Positions 33,937 through 42,707 are shown, counted from the stretch's first letter. The stretch is 64,000 nucleotides of DNA from SZUA-217 sp034658975 (GCA_034658975.1 JAYEGJ010000001.1:1-64000); one strand, 5' to 3'. The notes: generated by a model from the letters alone, not told the origin. Program-made: numbers and translations.

Positions 33937-34923
33937 ATGGATGCATCACGGATCGCAAAAGAAGCCTCGCGGCTGTTGCCCTTCGCCGAGAAGGTTCTGA
34001 AGAAGTACCCCTTCTTGACGCGTGAGGTCGAGCATCTCGCCACCCATTCCAATGTGATGTTTCGAGTGATCACCGAATCAGGTCAGCAGTTGGTTCTCCG
34101 GGTGGGAACACCCCACGCCAACACCCGCTCCAACATCGATGTCGAGGTGGCCTGGCTCGACGCTCTGCACAGTGAGGCCGATCTCGACATCGTTGCTCCT
34201 ATTCGGACCGCGGGGGGCGGTCTCGTCGCCGAGGACGTCGATCCCGAAACCGGGGAAGTGAGACCCTGCGTGCTCTTCACCTGGGTCCCGGGTGTGCCTC
34301 TGGGGGAGGGATCGGGAACCTTCGGCTATCGCCTGCTCGGCCAGATGTCGGCGTCGCTGCAGAAGCACGGGAAGACTTGGAGGCCACCGGTGGGCGCGGT
34401 GATGCGCAGATGGAATCGGATCTTCTACTACGACAAGGCAACGGATCCCGTCATCATCGACGATCCCCTCTTCGGGCATCTGTTCGACATCCCGAGGCGT
34501 GCGACGATCAGCAAGGCATCCCAGGTCGCTCAGTCGGTCATCGACGAATCGTGGAGCTATGAGCGGGCCCAGGTTGTCCATGGCGATCTCCACGAGTGGA
34601 ACGTCCACAAAGTGGGCAGCCGACTCCACGCGTTCGACTTCGAAGATGTGATGATCGCCCTCCCCGAGCAAGACGCTGCGGTCTGCCTGTTCTCGACTCG
34701 TCTCGAGGAGCAGAAGGACATGATGTGGGATGCCTACCGCAAGGGCTTCGAGTCGGTTGGAGAGTGGCCGATCGCCGACGATCGGCAGTTGGACGGGTTC
34801 CACGCGGCCCGACAGATCATGCTGATGAACTACGCAGCGCGCACCTTGCCCATTGGGGAGGCCATGCGGTATCTCGATCATGTGATGCCGTGGTTGGATG
34901 GGTTCGTTCGCCGATATGGTTAG
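33937..34923 (+). CDS. APH-family kinase-like protein
   Basis: 328 residues. Protein kinase-like fold of aminoglycoside phosphotransferase/SrkA type: N-lobe THSNVMFRV, hinge LFTWVPGVPLGEG, catalytic loop VHGDLHEWN and metal-binding AFDFEDV. All key residues are present. Relatives phosphorylate small molecules or, as SrkA, act in stress protection; the substrate is unknown. Drug resistance is not implied. Followed after 3 bases by the phosphoribosyltransferase gene. Confidence 0.88.
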   Translation: MDASRIAKEASRLLPFAEKVLKKYPFLTREVEHLATHSNVMFRVITESGQQLVLRVGTPHANTRSNIDVEVAWLDALHSEADLDIVAPIRTAGGGLVAEDVDPETGEVRPCVLFTWVPGVPLGEGSGTFGYRLLGQMSASLQKHGKTWRPPVGAVMRRWNRIFYYDKATDPVIIDDPLFGHLFDIPRRATISKASQVAQSVIDESWSYERAQVVHGDLHEWNVHKVGSRLHAFDFEDVMIALPEQDAAVCLFSTRLEEQKDMMWDAYRKGFESVGEWPIADDRQLDGFHAARQIMLMNYAARTLPIGEAMRYLDHVMPWLDGFVRRYG

Positions 34924-34926
34924 GTC

Positions 34927-35565
34927 ATGCAGTTCCAGAACCGTCGGGCGGCCGGAAAGGAACTGGGTCGAGCGGTCGCCGAATTAGCGCCCATCGATCC
35001 GGTCGTTCTCGCACTTCCCCGCGGAGGAATGCCGGTTGGTTTCGAAGTAGCGGCGGCACTTGGGTGTGAACTCGATGTGCTCGTCGTACGCAAGGTCGGC
35101 GTCCCTTCACAGCGTGAACTGGCGATGGGCGCCGTTGCCGAGCACGACGTGGTCATTCGCAACGAAGAAGTCCTTGCCCTGGCCGGTGTGTCGGAGGAGG
35201 CGTTCCTGGCAGGTGTCGAACGAGAACGCCTCGAACTGGCTCGGCGGCTCGAGATGTATCGCGGCACGGCTGAGGCGGTGAAAGTCGTCGGCCGCACCGC
35301 AGTGATAGTGGACGACGGGCTTGCCACCGGTTCCACCGCGGAGGCGGGAATCGAGGCTCTTCGACATTTGGGTGCTGGAGCGGTGTGGGTAGCCGTGCCA
35401 GTGGCGCCCAGGGACACTTCGCTACGGCTCGGAAGAATCGTCGATCGGTTGGTCGTTCTCAGTCAGCCGCGTTACTTCCAGGCGGTGGGTGCCTGGTATG
35501 GGGATTTCAGGCAAACCTCTGACGAAGAGGTCGAGACTCTGCTCGCCGAATCCCGGCTACGGTGA
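34927..35565 (+). CDS. phosphoribosyltransferase-domain protein
   Basis: 212 residues. PRTase type I fold: ALPRGGMPVGFEVA, VVRKVGVPSQRELAMGAV, and the PRPP-binding VIVDDGLATGSTA at about residues 121-133. A long helical insert (VERERLELARRLEMYRG) precedes the PRPP loop. Members often occur fused to dienelactone hydrolases or alone, acting on unidentified bases. Cytoplasmic; probably an operon with the upstream kinase-like gene. Confidence 0.88.
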   Translation: MQFQNRRAAGKELGRAVAELAPIDPVVLALPRGGMPVGFEVAAALGCELDVLVVRKVGVPSQRELAMGAVAEHDVVIRNEEVLALAGVSEEAFLAGVERERLELARRLEMYRGTAEAVKVVGRTAVIVDDGLATGSTAEAGIEALRHLGAGAVWVAVPVAPRDTSLRLGRIVDRLVVLSQPRYFQAVGAWYGDFRQTSDEEVETLLAESRLR

Positions 35566-35596
35566 CCAACCCAGTCGAATAGAGAGGATCCGCCCG

Positions 35597-36004
35597 ATGC
35601 CATCACTTGAAGAGTTCTGCAAGATCGAGGCCGATCTGGGAATGAACGTGATCGGCAAGGCCCCGGCAGGGATGCGGATCGACTTCCCGTTCAAGGGAAC
35701 AGCGACGAGCTCACACTGGGATGGGGAGCGGCCAGTGCGCGGAGTCGACTACGTGACCATGCGCTCCGACGGGAACATGGTGCTCGACATCCACGCCACC
35801 ATCGGTGAGAAGCGTGATGCTGTCTCCTACTCGGGTTCGGGCGTTTCCATCGCCAATCCCGATCAATCGGCCGACCCGAAGGAACTGATCACATTCGAGA
35901 CCGGCAACGAAGGCCTCGCCTGGCTCAACAATGAGATCGGTGTCGCTTTCGGCCACGGTGAGGGCGGCAAGATCTCCCTCACGGTCTACATCGTCAGGGC
36001 GTAG
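35597..36004 (+). CDS. DUF3237-family protein
   Basis: 135 residues from ATG 35597 behind AGAGAGGA; a longer open frame from 35489 overlaps the previous gene and is not credited. A small beta-barrel pattern, with GMRIDFPFKGTATSSHW early, GVDYVTMRSDGNMVLDIHATI in the middle and LTVYIVR at the end, resembles DUF3237. Function is unknown in the family. The last 11 bases overlap the convergent M28 peptidase gene. Confidence 0.72.
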   Translation: MPSLEEFCKIEADLGMNVIGKAPAGMRIDFPFKGTATSSHWDGERPVRGVDYVTMRSDGNMVLDIHATIGEKRDAVSYSGSGVSIANPDQSADPKELITFETGNEGLAWLNNEIGVAFGHGEGGKISLTVYIVRA

Positions 36005-37667
36005 CTTCGGCGCTGGCATGGCGCCTCAACAGCGCCTTCCGAATGACGACGATGGCGAGCACGGCCAGCGATACGGCCAACCCGGTGACGGGTAGAAGTT
36101 GCGAGTCCGGGTTACCCGGTCTCGGCTGGCCCATCTGCAGCAAGAAATCGATCCAAGGGACCCAAAGGATCCCCAGGGTGGCGATGACTCCGAATCGAGC
36201 CAGGTTCGAGCGTTCGTAGGCGACCAACAGGGATCCGGCGATTGTCGGCCACACGAACAGATAGCTGAGCCCCTCGGCGTAGAGACTGGTGAAGACTCCG
36301 AGGACGGCCCAGATGACGATCGCTCCAATGACGGGATTGGGTCCCGTTCGGTGAGTCGTCCTTTTCAACAGAGCCGCTGTCGCCCAGTAGGCGGCCCCCA
36401 AGAGGAACAGGAAATACAAGTAGCTCTCGACGATCACCATTTGGGGCCGAATGGATGCGATCGTCTGCCATGCGAGGGCAGAAACGAGGGTTGTTCCCAA
36501 GATCGCAATGAGGGCCAAAGCGGTGTCGGTGAGTACCGGTCGGAGGAGGCGGCCGGATCGGCTCTTGCGTGCCAAAGCCCACCCAAGGGTGAGAATCGAG
36601 AGGATCGAGAGGGGGATCGCCCAGGCATCCGGATAACGGATCACCCGCCAGTCGGCGAAGGTGAAGTAGTTGGCCCCGCTCTTGGCTTCGATACCGGAGA
36701 AGTCGGAATCGTCGAAATGGTGAACCAGGCCGAGGACATGGGCACCGTGATGCCGCAAACTCGCCAATCCCACGTTCGATAGCGAGTCGGCTTCGGTGTG
36801 GTAAATCGGTGACCCATGAAGGTAGGCGAAGCTCAACCCCGGGATACCTTCGTCAACGAACGGAGTGAAGTCGGTGCCGCCGCCACCGATGAGGTCGGAG
36901 AACTCGGTAATGAAGGAGTAGGCGACGGGGTCGGGTTCAGACGCGGCGAGGTCGGCGATGAGCAGGTTCTCGGATCCGCTTACCTCGATGAGTTGGGACG
37001 ACCCAGCATTACCGATCGCTTCGAGATTCAGAACGAAGACGACGTCGTCGAACCACGGGTGGCTGGTGATGAAGGCGGTCGCTCCAAAACGAGGCGCAGG
37101 TTCCTCACCATCGGTAAACAGGAACACGACGTCATTTCGAAGCGGAGTGCCCGAGACGAGGGCTCTTGCCGATTCCATGAGGACGGCGACCGCGGCCGAG
37201 TTGTCGTTTGCGCCCGGCGTCGCTGGGACCGTGTCGTAGTGGGCGACCAGCAGCAGCGCACCCTTCGGCGTCTCACCCTCCAGCCTCGCGATGACGTTGA
37301 CGGCTTCCACCGTGGCACCAGGAGTTCCGAAGTAGTCCGGGACCTCGAATGCTTGCTTCTCGACGGTCAGGCCGAGGTCGACCATCTCGCTGACGATGTA
37401 GTCGCGAACGCGGATCGACTCTTCACTTCCCATTGGATGGGGCTTTTGAGCAATGGCGTCGACATGGATCATCGCTCTCTCTGTAGAGAAGGCGACTGCA
37501 TCAGCGCCGGCGGGCGTCGGCGGGAGGAGAGGCAGGGCACCAAGTGCCAGGCTGAGCAACAGGATCACCCACCACACCCAGCGCTTCTCATGGTCTGACG
37601 GGATCGGCCACCTCCACGGCCATGGGTACCTGCCGGCTCTGGATGCGACAAGAGGACTTAGTCCCAT
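35994..37667 (-). CDS. M28-family zinc metallopeptidase with membrane domain
   Basis: 557 residues. One N-terminal membrane helix (WVWWVILLLSLALGALPLL), then an M28 catalytic domain outside the membrane (about 60-330): zinc ligands in VAHYDTVP, GANDNSAAVAVL, TDGEEPAP and IYHTEADS. About six further membrane helices follow (about 345-550). The layout resembles the ER metallopeptidase 1/YfbL-like group of membrane-bound M28 peptidases, probably aminopeptidases. A distinct operator or partner is not seen. Confidence 0.9.
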   Translation of the reverse strand: MGLSPLVASRAGRYPWPWRWPIPSDHEKRWVWWVILLLSLALGALPLLPPTPAGADAVAFSTERAMIHVDAIAQKPHPMGSEESIRVRDYIVSEMVDLGLTVEKQAFEVPDYFGTPGATVEAVNVIARLEGETPKGALLLVAHYDTVPATPGANDNSAAVAVLMESARALVSGTPLRNDVVFLFTDGEEPAPRFGATAFITSHPWFDDVVFVLNLEAIGNAGSSQLIEVSGSENLLIADLAASEPDPVAYSFITEFSDLIGGGGTDFTPFVDEGIPGLSFAYLHGSPIYHTEADSLSNVGLASLRHHGAHVLGLVHHFDDSDFSGIEAKSGANYFTFADWRVIRYPDAWAIPLSILSILTLGWALARKSRSGRLLRPVLTDTALALIAILGTTLVSALAWQTIASIRPQMVIVESYLYFLFLLGAAYWATAALLKRTTHRTGPNPVIGAIVIWAVLGVFTSLYAEGLSYLFVWPTIAGSLLVAYERSNLARFGVIATLGILWVPWIDFLLQMGQPRPGNPDSQLLPVTGLAVSLAVLAIVVIRKALLRRHASAEATP

Positions 37668-37756
37668 CCGAGCGGAGGGCCATCCACACGCTGGCAGTTT
37701 CTTATCAGGCCCTTAACGCGCCCTTATGACTGCCTGAGCGAGATTGGAGCCACCCG

Positions 37757-38044
37757 ATGACGGAGCCAGGAATGAAGGTTTGGATCGATCAGGACGAGTG
37801 CATGGGCGCGGGCACATGCGAACAGGTTGCCCCCGAGGTCTTTGAAGAAAGGGCCGACGGATTGTGGGTGGTCAGGGAGGACGAGGCCCATTTCAGCACC
37901 ACAACGGTCTTCGACGGACGGCAGGCAACCGGACACGGCCCTGCTGGCGTGAACGGACTCGCCCGCGTACCCGAAACGCTTATCGAGCAGGTCCTCGACG
38001 CCGCCGAGGAGTGTCCCGGCGAGTGCATCTACGCGGAGGTTTAG
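37757..38044 (+). CDS. ferredoxin, single 3Fe-4S/4Fe-4S type
   Basis: 95 residues (ATG 37757, or ATG 37772 at MKVWID). The cluster ligands are CMGAGTC near residues 15-21 and CPGEC near 86-90, the pattern of small actinobacterial ferredoxins that usually serve P450s and other redox enzymes. About 20 residues are inserted between the halves compared with the usual 65-residue proteins (FDGRQATGHGPAGVNG). First gene of the run that includes ApbE and a ferric-reductase-like protein, separated by 2 bases from the next. Confidence 0.88.
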   Translation: MTEPGMKVWIDQDECMGAGTCEQVAPEVFEERADGLWVVREDEAHFSTTTVFDGRQATGHGPAGVNGLARVPETLIEQVLDAAEECPGECIYAEV

Positions 38045-38046
38045 GA

Positions 38047-38571
38047 ATGGCAACAGATAAAGCTTCTGGTGGGCGTCTGTCGGTCTCGTTGGTCGTAGGA
38101 CTCCTTCTCGTCCCGCTTGCGGCGGTCGCCTCGGTGGCAATCCTCAATCCTCAGGCCAAGGCCGACGCGGGTCTGCCAGAAACGTCGATTCCGACCGTGG
38201 TGGCATCATCGAACGGAGCGGCTGTCGAGCAGCGGATCGTCATGGAACCAGTGACGTCGAGCGCCGAGGATCTGGCTGCGGCGTGTGGTCCGGACGGCTT
38301 GGTTCTCGTTGACCTCGAGGCGAGTGGCAAAGCCAGCGATATTCAGCAGGCGGCACTCGACGCCTTGCGCCAACTCTGTGAAGAGGAGGGGATGCCTCTC
38401 CCCGATCCGCCGGCTCCGCCGCCTGTGGTCAAGACCGTTGTCAGTGAGGACACAGCGAGTGCCGGCACCGAATCCAGTGACTACGAGGACCGCGAGGACG
38501 AGGAAGACGAAGAAGACGAAGAAGACGAGCACGAGGACGAGGAGGACGAAGAGGACGAGGAAGACGACTGA
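38047..38571 (+). CDS. membrane-anchored protein with polyacidic tail
   Basis: 174 residues, ATG 38047, two bases after the ferredoxin stop. One N-terminal membrane helix (LSVSLVVGLLLVPLAAVASVAI), then an outside domain of about 90 residues with two cysteines (AAACGPDG, LRQLCEEEG), a proline linker, and a final 28 residues made almost only of Glu and Asp with one His. The DNA encoding it is a degenerate GAGGACGAAGA repeat. The acidic tail could bind metal ions or a basic partner. No known family. Confidence 0.75.
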   Translation: MATDKASGGRLSVSLVVGLLLVPLAAVASVAILNPQAKADAGLPETSIPTVVASSNGAAVEQRIVMEPVTSSAEDLAAACGPDGLVLVDLEASGKASDIQQAALDALRQLCEEEGMPLPDPPAPPPVVKTVVSEDTASAGTESSDYEDREDEEDEEDEEDEHEDEEDEEDEEDD

Positions 38572-38900
38572 TGGTCCTCAATTCGACCTCGATCGCGGCC
38601 GGTGTTGTCGTGGCGGTGCTCGGAGCGGTTCCTCTGCTTCTCATCGTCGTCAGCTCCCAATCCGAGGAGGCACCTCAGATCCCGACAACCTCGATTCCTG
38701 CTGTCAACGTTGCTGAACTGCCCAAAGAGACGGTGTTCACAACCCCGCCGCCTCAGATCGAAGGGTTAACGGAGAGCATCTCCCGGGTCCTGGCCGTCAA
38801 CGGCTTCGCTGTGGAAGAGACCATCGAAGAACTCCCACCGAGTGTCATCAGAACGCTCTCTGAGCGGGACATTGCCCTGACCATCGCCGAGGGGGGCTGA
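38571..38900 (+). CDS. small membrane-anchored protein
   Basis: 109 residues; the ATG overlaps the previous stop by one base. One helix (IAAGVVVAVLGAVPLLLIVV) is followed by a P/T-rich stretch (IPTTSIPAVNVAELPKE) and a helical end (GLTESISRVLAVNGFAVEETI). The TTSIPAV linker resembles TSIPTVV in the preceding protein, so the two may share a partner. Unknown family. Confidence 0.7.
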   Translation: MVLNSTSIAAGVVVAVLGAVPLLLIVVSSQSEEAPQIPTTSIPAVNVAELPKETVFTTPPPQIEGLTESISRVLAVNGFAVEETIEELPPSVIRTLSERDIALTIAEGG

Positions 38901-38901
38901 A

Positions 38902-39234
38902 GTGTTCATCAAGCGCATGTTCCCAAAGCGGTGGGCGAAGGTCCTCGCTTGGACTGCAGCCGCACTTGCCTGGGGGTCGGTAGCGGTGGCGGCAGCAGTC
39001 AAGAGCGAGGCGGCGGCCGAAGAGTTGGCCATTCCACCTGTACGCCCGATTCAACCTCCGGCCGCCACCACGACGACGCTTGCTGCCCTTCCGTCTCAGC
39101 CGGCAGATGGCCTGGTGATCATCCGGTATACGCCCGTTGCTCCGCCACCTCCCGAGGTGATTGTGAGGACGGTGGCTGCTCCTGCCAGAAGTGGCGGGTC
39201 CTCAACCCCTGTGGTCAAGAGCAGCGGATCATGA
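38902..39234 (+). CDS. small membrane-anchored proline-rich protein
   Basis: 110 residues, GTG start. Basic N-terminus (FIKRMFPKRWAKV), one helix (LAWTAAALAWGSVAVAAAV), then an outside region rich in Pro, Ala and Thr (PPVRPIQPPAATTTTLAALP, APPPPEVIVRTVAAP) and a GGSSTPVVKSSGS tail. Third in a row of small one-helix proteins between ferredoxin and ApbE. No recognised flavinylation motif is seen. The stop overlaps the apbE start. Confidence 0.68.
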   Translation: MFIKRMFPKRWAKVLAWTAAALAWGSVAVAAAVKSEAAAEELAIPPVRPIQPPAATTTTLAALPSQPADGLVIIRYTPVAPPPPEVIVRTVAAPARSGGSSTPVVKSSGS

Positions 39235-40076
39235 TCCACGAGTTCTTCCCTGCGATGGGGACCACGATCGAAGTGATGGCTGAGAGCGATCGTCGGCTTG
39301 GCGCGACGAAGCACCTCTTTGATGTTCATGAGGCTCGATTCAGCCGATTCCTTCCCAATTCAGAGCTCTCCCTCATCAACTCCTCGCCTAAAACCGACCT
39401 CGAGGTTTCGAAAGAGATGGGGGCTGTTCTGTCGGCAGCGAAGGGACTCCAGATGGCCACGGATGGTCGCGTCGACCCTGGTATCGGTACGGCGATGGTG
39501 GCATGGGGATACGACCGCCCTTTCACGGAAGTCATTTCACAGGCTGAGCACCCGATCGACCTGATGCGAGGCGAGTGGACGATCGAAGGCCGCCGATTGA
39601 GGCGGGAGGCAGGCGTGCGGTTCGATCTCGGTGGTGTTGCCAAGGGGTGGACGGCGGACAGGGCAGTCGAGGAAGGACTCGCTCTGCTCGTTTCGGCGGG
39701 AGGGGATGTGAGGTCCTCGCTGGACAATGCCCAAGTCGACATCGGGGATCCCTGGGGAGTCACTCCGGCAAGGGTGAAACTCGGCCGCGGTGCATTGGCC
39801 ACCAGCTCGGTGACCAAGCGTCGCTGGCGGGTCGGTTCGAACGAGGCCCACCACATCATCGACCCAGCCACGATGGCACCGTCTCTCTCCCCGGTGCTGT
39901 CGGCGACTGCGCTGTGCGCTACGGCGACCGAGGCGGAGGCGGCAGCGAAGACGCTGATCCTTCTTGGTATCGAGGGTCTGCAATGGGCCGAGAGTCGACC
40001 CTGGGTAGATGCAGCGATGGTCACCTGGCACGACGGGAGCGTCTTTGCCACTCATGGCTGGGAGATGGCGGCGTGA
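39231..40076 (+). CDS. apbE: ApbE family FAD:protein FMN transferase
   Basis: 281 residues from ATG 39231 (ATGA overlap). It attaches FMN covalently to a threonine or serine of partner proteins on the outside of the membrane, or acts in FAD hydrolysis. ApbE features: FFPAMGTTIEVM, FSRFLPNSELSLIN, DPGIGTAMVAWGYD, FDLGGVAKGWTADRA, and a late HHIIDPAT with the conserved His-Asp. No signal peptide or lipobox is seen at this start, unlike many exported ApbE proteins, so the site of action is unclear. The neighbour downstream is the ferric-reductase-like membrane protein. Confidence 0.92.
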   Translation: MIHEFFPAMGTTIEVMAESDRRLGATKHLFDVHEARFSRFLPNSELSLINSSPKTDLEVSKEMGAVLSAAKGLQMATDGRVDPGIGTAMVAWGYDRPFTEVISQAEHPIDLMRGEWTIEGRRLRREAGVRFDLGGVAKGWTADRAVEEGLALLVSAGGDVRSSLDNAQVDIGDPWGVTPARVKLGRGALATSSVTKRRWRVGSNEAHHIIDPATMAPSLSPVLSATALCATATEAEAAAKTLILLGIEGLQWAESRPWVDAAMVTWHDGSVFATHGWEMAA

Positions 40077-40636
40077 ACATCGAGTGGATCGTCATCCGGG
40101 GGTCCGGGCTTGTCGCCTTCGCTCTGCTGGCCATGGCAACCATTTGGGGACTGCTCATGTCTACGAAGATGCTGGGCAAGGCGGTCAAGGCGAAGCCGCT
40201 GACCTATTTTCACGAGTCTCTCGGCCTCGGAGCGCTTCTGGCCACCGTGGTGCACCTCGTCTTCCTTGCAGTCGACGACTACGTGGAGTTCGGGGCCGCC
40301 GAGCTGTTCGTGCCCGGTATGTCGGAATGGGAGCCAGTGGCCGTGGCCCTGGGTGTCATGTCCTTCTATGCGTTGGTCGTCGTCTCTCTCAGCTTCTATG
40401 TGAAGCGCTGGATCGGCCACGAAACATGGCGCTCTATCCACTTCCTTGGATTCGGGGGGTTTCTCGCATCGATGCTGCACGGCGTGATGGCGGGCGCCGA
40501 TCGGGCACATCCGGCGGTCCTCGGTATGTACATCACGAGCGGCCTTCTCGTTTTCGGCCTCATGGCGGTCCGCGTTCTTTCGGCCGACAACAAGAGCGCT
40601 GCCGGTCGCCGGGTAGCACCCGCTAGAACTTCCTGA
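40073..40636 (+). CDS. ferric reductase-like transmembrane protein
   Basis: 187 residues, GTG start overlapping the apbE stop. Five membrane helices. Histidines spaced for two hemes lie in YFHESLG, TVVHLVFL, RSIHFLGFG and ASMLHGVMAG, the layout of the ferric-reductase-like (heme b) domain PF01794. No FAD/NAD-binding domain is fused, so electrons must come from another protein; the ferredoxin at the head of the run is a candidate. The last 14 bases overlap the convergent enoyl-CoA hydratase gene. Confidence 0.82.
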   Translation: MNIEWIVIRGSGLVAFALLAMATIWGLLMSTKMLGKAVKAKPLTYFHESLGLGALLATVVHLVFLAVDDYVEFGAAELFVPGMSEWEPVAVALGVMSFYALVVVSLSFYVKRWIGHETWRSIHFLGFGGFLASMLHGVMAGADRAHPAVLGMYITSGLLVFGLMAVRVLSADNKSAAGRRVAPARTS

Positions 40637-41399
40637 ACTCGGCCTTGCGCTTTTCGAGGAAGGCGTCGACGCCCTCGCGGTGTGCGGGTGTCCTGCCGAG
40701 ACGGCCTTGCTCCCACTGTTCGTCTGTCAGGGCCTCCTCGAATGACTTGCCCGCCGCCCCCCGGATCAAGGCTCTCGTTGTGACCAAGGAATCCGGCACA
40801 AGATCAGCAAGTGAGTTCGCCACCTCCAGTGCCTTTTCCACGACCTGATCGTCCGGGACCACTTCCGCCACCAATCCCAGCGTCCGGGCCTCATCGGCGC
40901 CAACTCGACGGTTGGTCATTGTCAGCTCTAATGCCTTGGACACCCCGACCATGTGTGGCAGCCACCACGTGGTGCCCGAGTCGGGAGCCAGGCCGATTGC
41001 GGTAAAAGCCGAGGTCAGGAAGGCGGATTCGGCCATGACCCTCATGTCACAACCGAGCGCCACCCCCAATCCGGCCCCAGCCGCGACGCCGTTTACTGCC
41101 GCAACCACCGGCACCTTCGCGTTCACTATCGAATGGACCATTGGATGGAAAACCTCATCCAGAAAGGCGGCAAGGTCCGGGCCACCCTTGTCGTAGTCGT
41201 CGAGCAGGTTTGCCAGGTCTGCGCCTGCACAGAATGCCTTTCCGGCCCCGGTCAGAACGACGGCTCTGGCCTCGGTTGCAGCCCGGTCCATCGACCCGAT
41301 GACACCCTCGGACAGTTCGGCCTCGACGGAGTTGAAACGGTCGGGACGATCGAGGGTGATGACGGCTACATCACCGTCGAGATTGTATTGGACGTTCAT
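40623..41399 (-). CDS. enoyl-CoA hydratase/isomerase-family protein
   Basis: 258 residues of crotonase fold: VITLDRPDRFNSVEAEL early, GAGKAFCAGADLANLL (oxyanion hole), AVNGVAAGAGLGVALGCDMRV, and TTRALIRGA late. The catalytic glutamates of mitochondrial hydratase are not both obvious (the second falls in SAFTAIGLAPDSG with Asp), so it may be an isomerase- or PaaG-like member. It works in fatty or aromatic acid breakdown. Confidence 0.88.
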   Translation of the reverse strand: MNVQYNLDGDVAVITLDRPDRFNSVEAELSEGVIGSMDRAATEARAVVLTGAGKAFCAGADLANLLDDYDKGGPDLAAFLDEVFHPMVHSIVNAKVPVVAAVNGVAAGAGLGVALGCDMRVMAESAFLTSAFTAIGLAPDSGTTWWLPHMVGVSKALELTMTNRRVGADEARTLGLVAEVVPDDQVVEKALEVANSLADLVPDSLVTTRALIRGAAGKSFEEALTDEQWEQGRLGRTPAHREGVDAFLEKRKAEFRKF

Positions 41400-41526
41400 G
41401 CTCCTCCTTAGGTCGCGAATCGTAAAGGACGAAAAACCTCAGTGCTGACAGTGTTCTTGCCTATCGTTGTTGGTCATCGACGCACAAATAGCGTCCGCGA
41501 AGTCACCCAACCCACAAGGAGGGGCT

Positions 41527-41820
41527 GTGAACAAATCCGAAATGGCGGACAAGCTGGCTGGCAAGGCCGATATCTCGAAGGCCAAGGCCGCTGAGATCAT
41601 CGACCATATTTTCTCCACCAAAGATGGTGAAGGAATCATCGCCGTAGAGCTTGACGCCGGCCGCAAGGTCAATGTCACAGGTTTTGGCAATTTCACCACT
41701 AAGAGTCGTGCCGCACGTATGGGTCGCAATCCCGCGACCGGTGAGACGATTCATATTGCAGCCAAGAAGTACGCACACTTCTCAGCCGCCAAGGGCCTCA
41801 AGGACCGGGTCGCCGAGTAG
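41527..41820 (+). CDS. hup: HU-family DNA-binding protein
   Basis: 97 residues from GTG 41527, preceded by ACAAGGAGGGG. The standard HU/IHF core is MNKSEMADKLAGKADISKAKA, VTGFGNFTTKSRAARMGRNP (beta arm with the intercalating proline) and ETIHIAAKKYAHFSAAKGLKD. There is no long lysine-rich tail as in mycobacterial HupB. Nucleoid protein that bends DNA. Strong Shine-Dalgarno and a UUCG-capped terminator suggest high expression. Confidence 0.95.
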   Translation: MNKSEMADKLAGKADISKAKAAEIIDHIFSTKDGEGIIAVELDAGRKVNVTGFGNFTTKSRAARMGRNPATGETIHIAAKKYAHFSAAKGLKDRVAE

Positions 41821-41840
41821 GTCGCCAAGAACTCGAGTAA

Positions 41841-41864
41841 CAACGGGCCCTTCGGGGCCCGTTG
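41841..41864 (+). terminator. terminator of the HU gene
   Basis: CAACGGGCCC (41841-41850) pairs perfectly with GGGCCCGTTG (41855-41864) around a UUCG tetraloop, followed by TCCGTTTG. Confidence 0.88.
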
Positions 41865-41912
41865 TCCGTTTGTAGGGGCTCCTAGTGCTCTGCCCGCCGT
41901 TACGGTGACGTA

Positions 41913-42707
41913 ATGACTCTCGATCCCCGACGCTGGTCGGCGCCGGTTGCGATTGCCCATCGGGGCAGCCGGTTGTTGTGGCCGGAGAACACCCTCGAGT
42001 CGTTCAGTGGAGCCGTCGAGATGGGGTATCGCCATCTCGAGACCGACATCCGGATCACGAAAGACGAAGTCATCGTCTGTGTCCACGATGAGACAGTCGA
42101 TCGGACCACCAACGGCAAGGGTGAGGTGTCGTCTTTCACCCACGAGGAGCTGATGAGCCTCGACGCCGGCTATCGCCATGGGACCCGGTCGGGTTTTGAA
42201 TTCAGGGGCATTGGCGTGCGGATTCCCAGCCTCGAGGAGGTGTTGTCGGCCTTTCCCGAGGTATCAGTGGTGGCCGACATGAAAGAGGACGGTCTGGAGG
42301 AGGCCTTTGCCGACCTGATCGAGCGCACCGGGGCCCACGATCGGTTCATCGTCGGGTCGTTCAGCGATCAGAGAATCGAGCAGTTCCGTCAACTAACCGG
42401 CGGGAAGGTCTCGACCTCGACCGGACCCGCATTGGCCCGGATGTGGGTGCTGGCTTCACGCGTTGGTCGCGGCGGTGGCGGCGAAGCCAGCGCAATCCAG
42501 GTTCCCCCCGTCATTCGCGGCGTCAGAGTGGTCGACGAGAAACTGATCGACGTCGCCCATGCCTCCGGCATGCAAGTTCATGTCTGGACGATCAACGACA
42601 CCGACGAGATGGAAAGACTGCTCGATCTCGGAGTCGACGGGCTGGTGACGGATAGGCCGGACCGGCTCAGAAAACTCCTCGAGAATCGGGGAGAATGGGA
42701 GTCATGA
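41913..42707 (+). CDS. glycerophosphodiester phosphodiesterase
   Basis: 264 residues, soluble, no signal. GDPD TIM-barrel: IAHRGSRLLWPENTLESF with the catalytic His, HLETDIRITKDEVIVCVHDETVDRTT with metal ligands, and WTINDTDEMERLLDLGVDGLVTDRP at the end. It cleaves glycerophosphodiesters such as glycerophosphocholine into glycerol 3-phosphate and alcohol. Its stop overlaps the next start (ATGA). Confidence 0.93.
   Translation: MTLDPRRWSAPVAIAHRGSRLLWPENTLESFSGAVEMGYRHLETDIRITKDEVIVCVHDETVDRTTNGKGEVSSFTHEELMSLDAGYRHGTRSGFEFRGIGVRIPSLEEVLSAFPEVSVVADMKEDGLEEAFADLIERTGAHDRFIVGSFSDQRIEQFRQLTGGKVSTSTGPALARMWVLASRVGRGGGGEASAIQVPPVIRGVRVVDEKLIDVAHASGMQVHVWTINDTDEMERLLDLGVDGLVTDRPDRLRKLLENRGEWES

Noticed and set aside
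33937..34923. Aminoglycoside resistance gene
   Set aside because: It has the APH-family catalytic loop, but this fold covers many small-molecule kinases and nothing points to drug modification.
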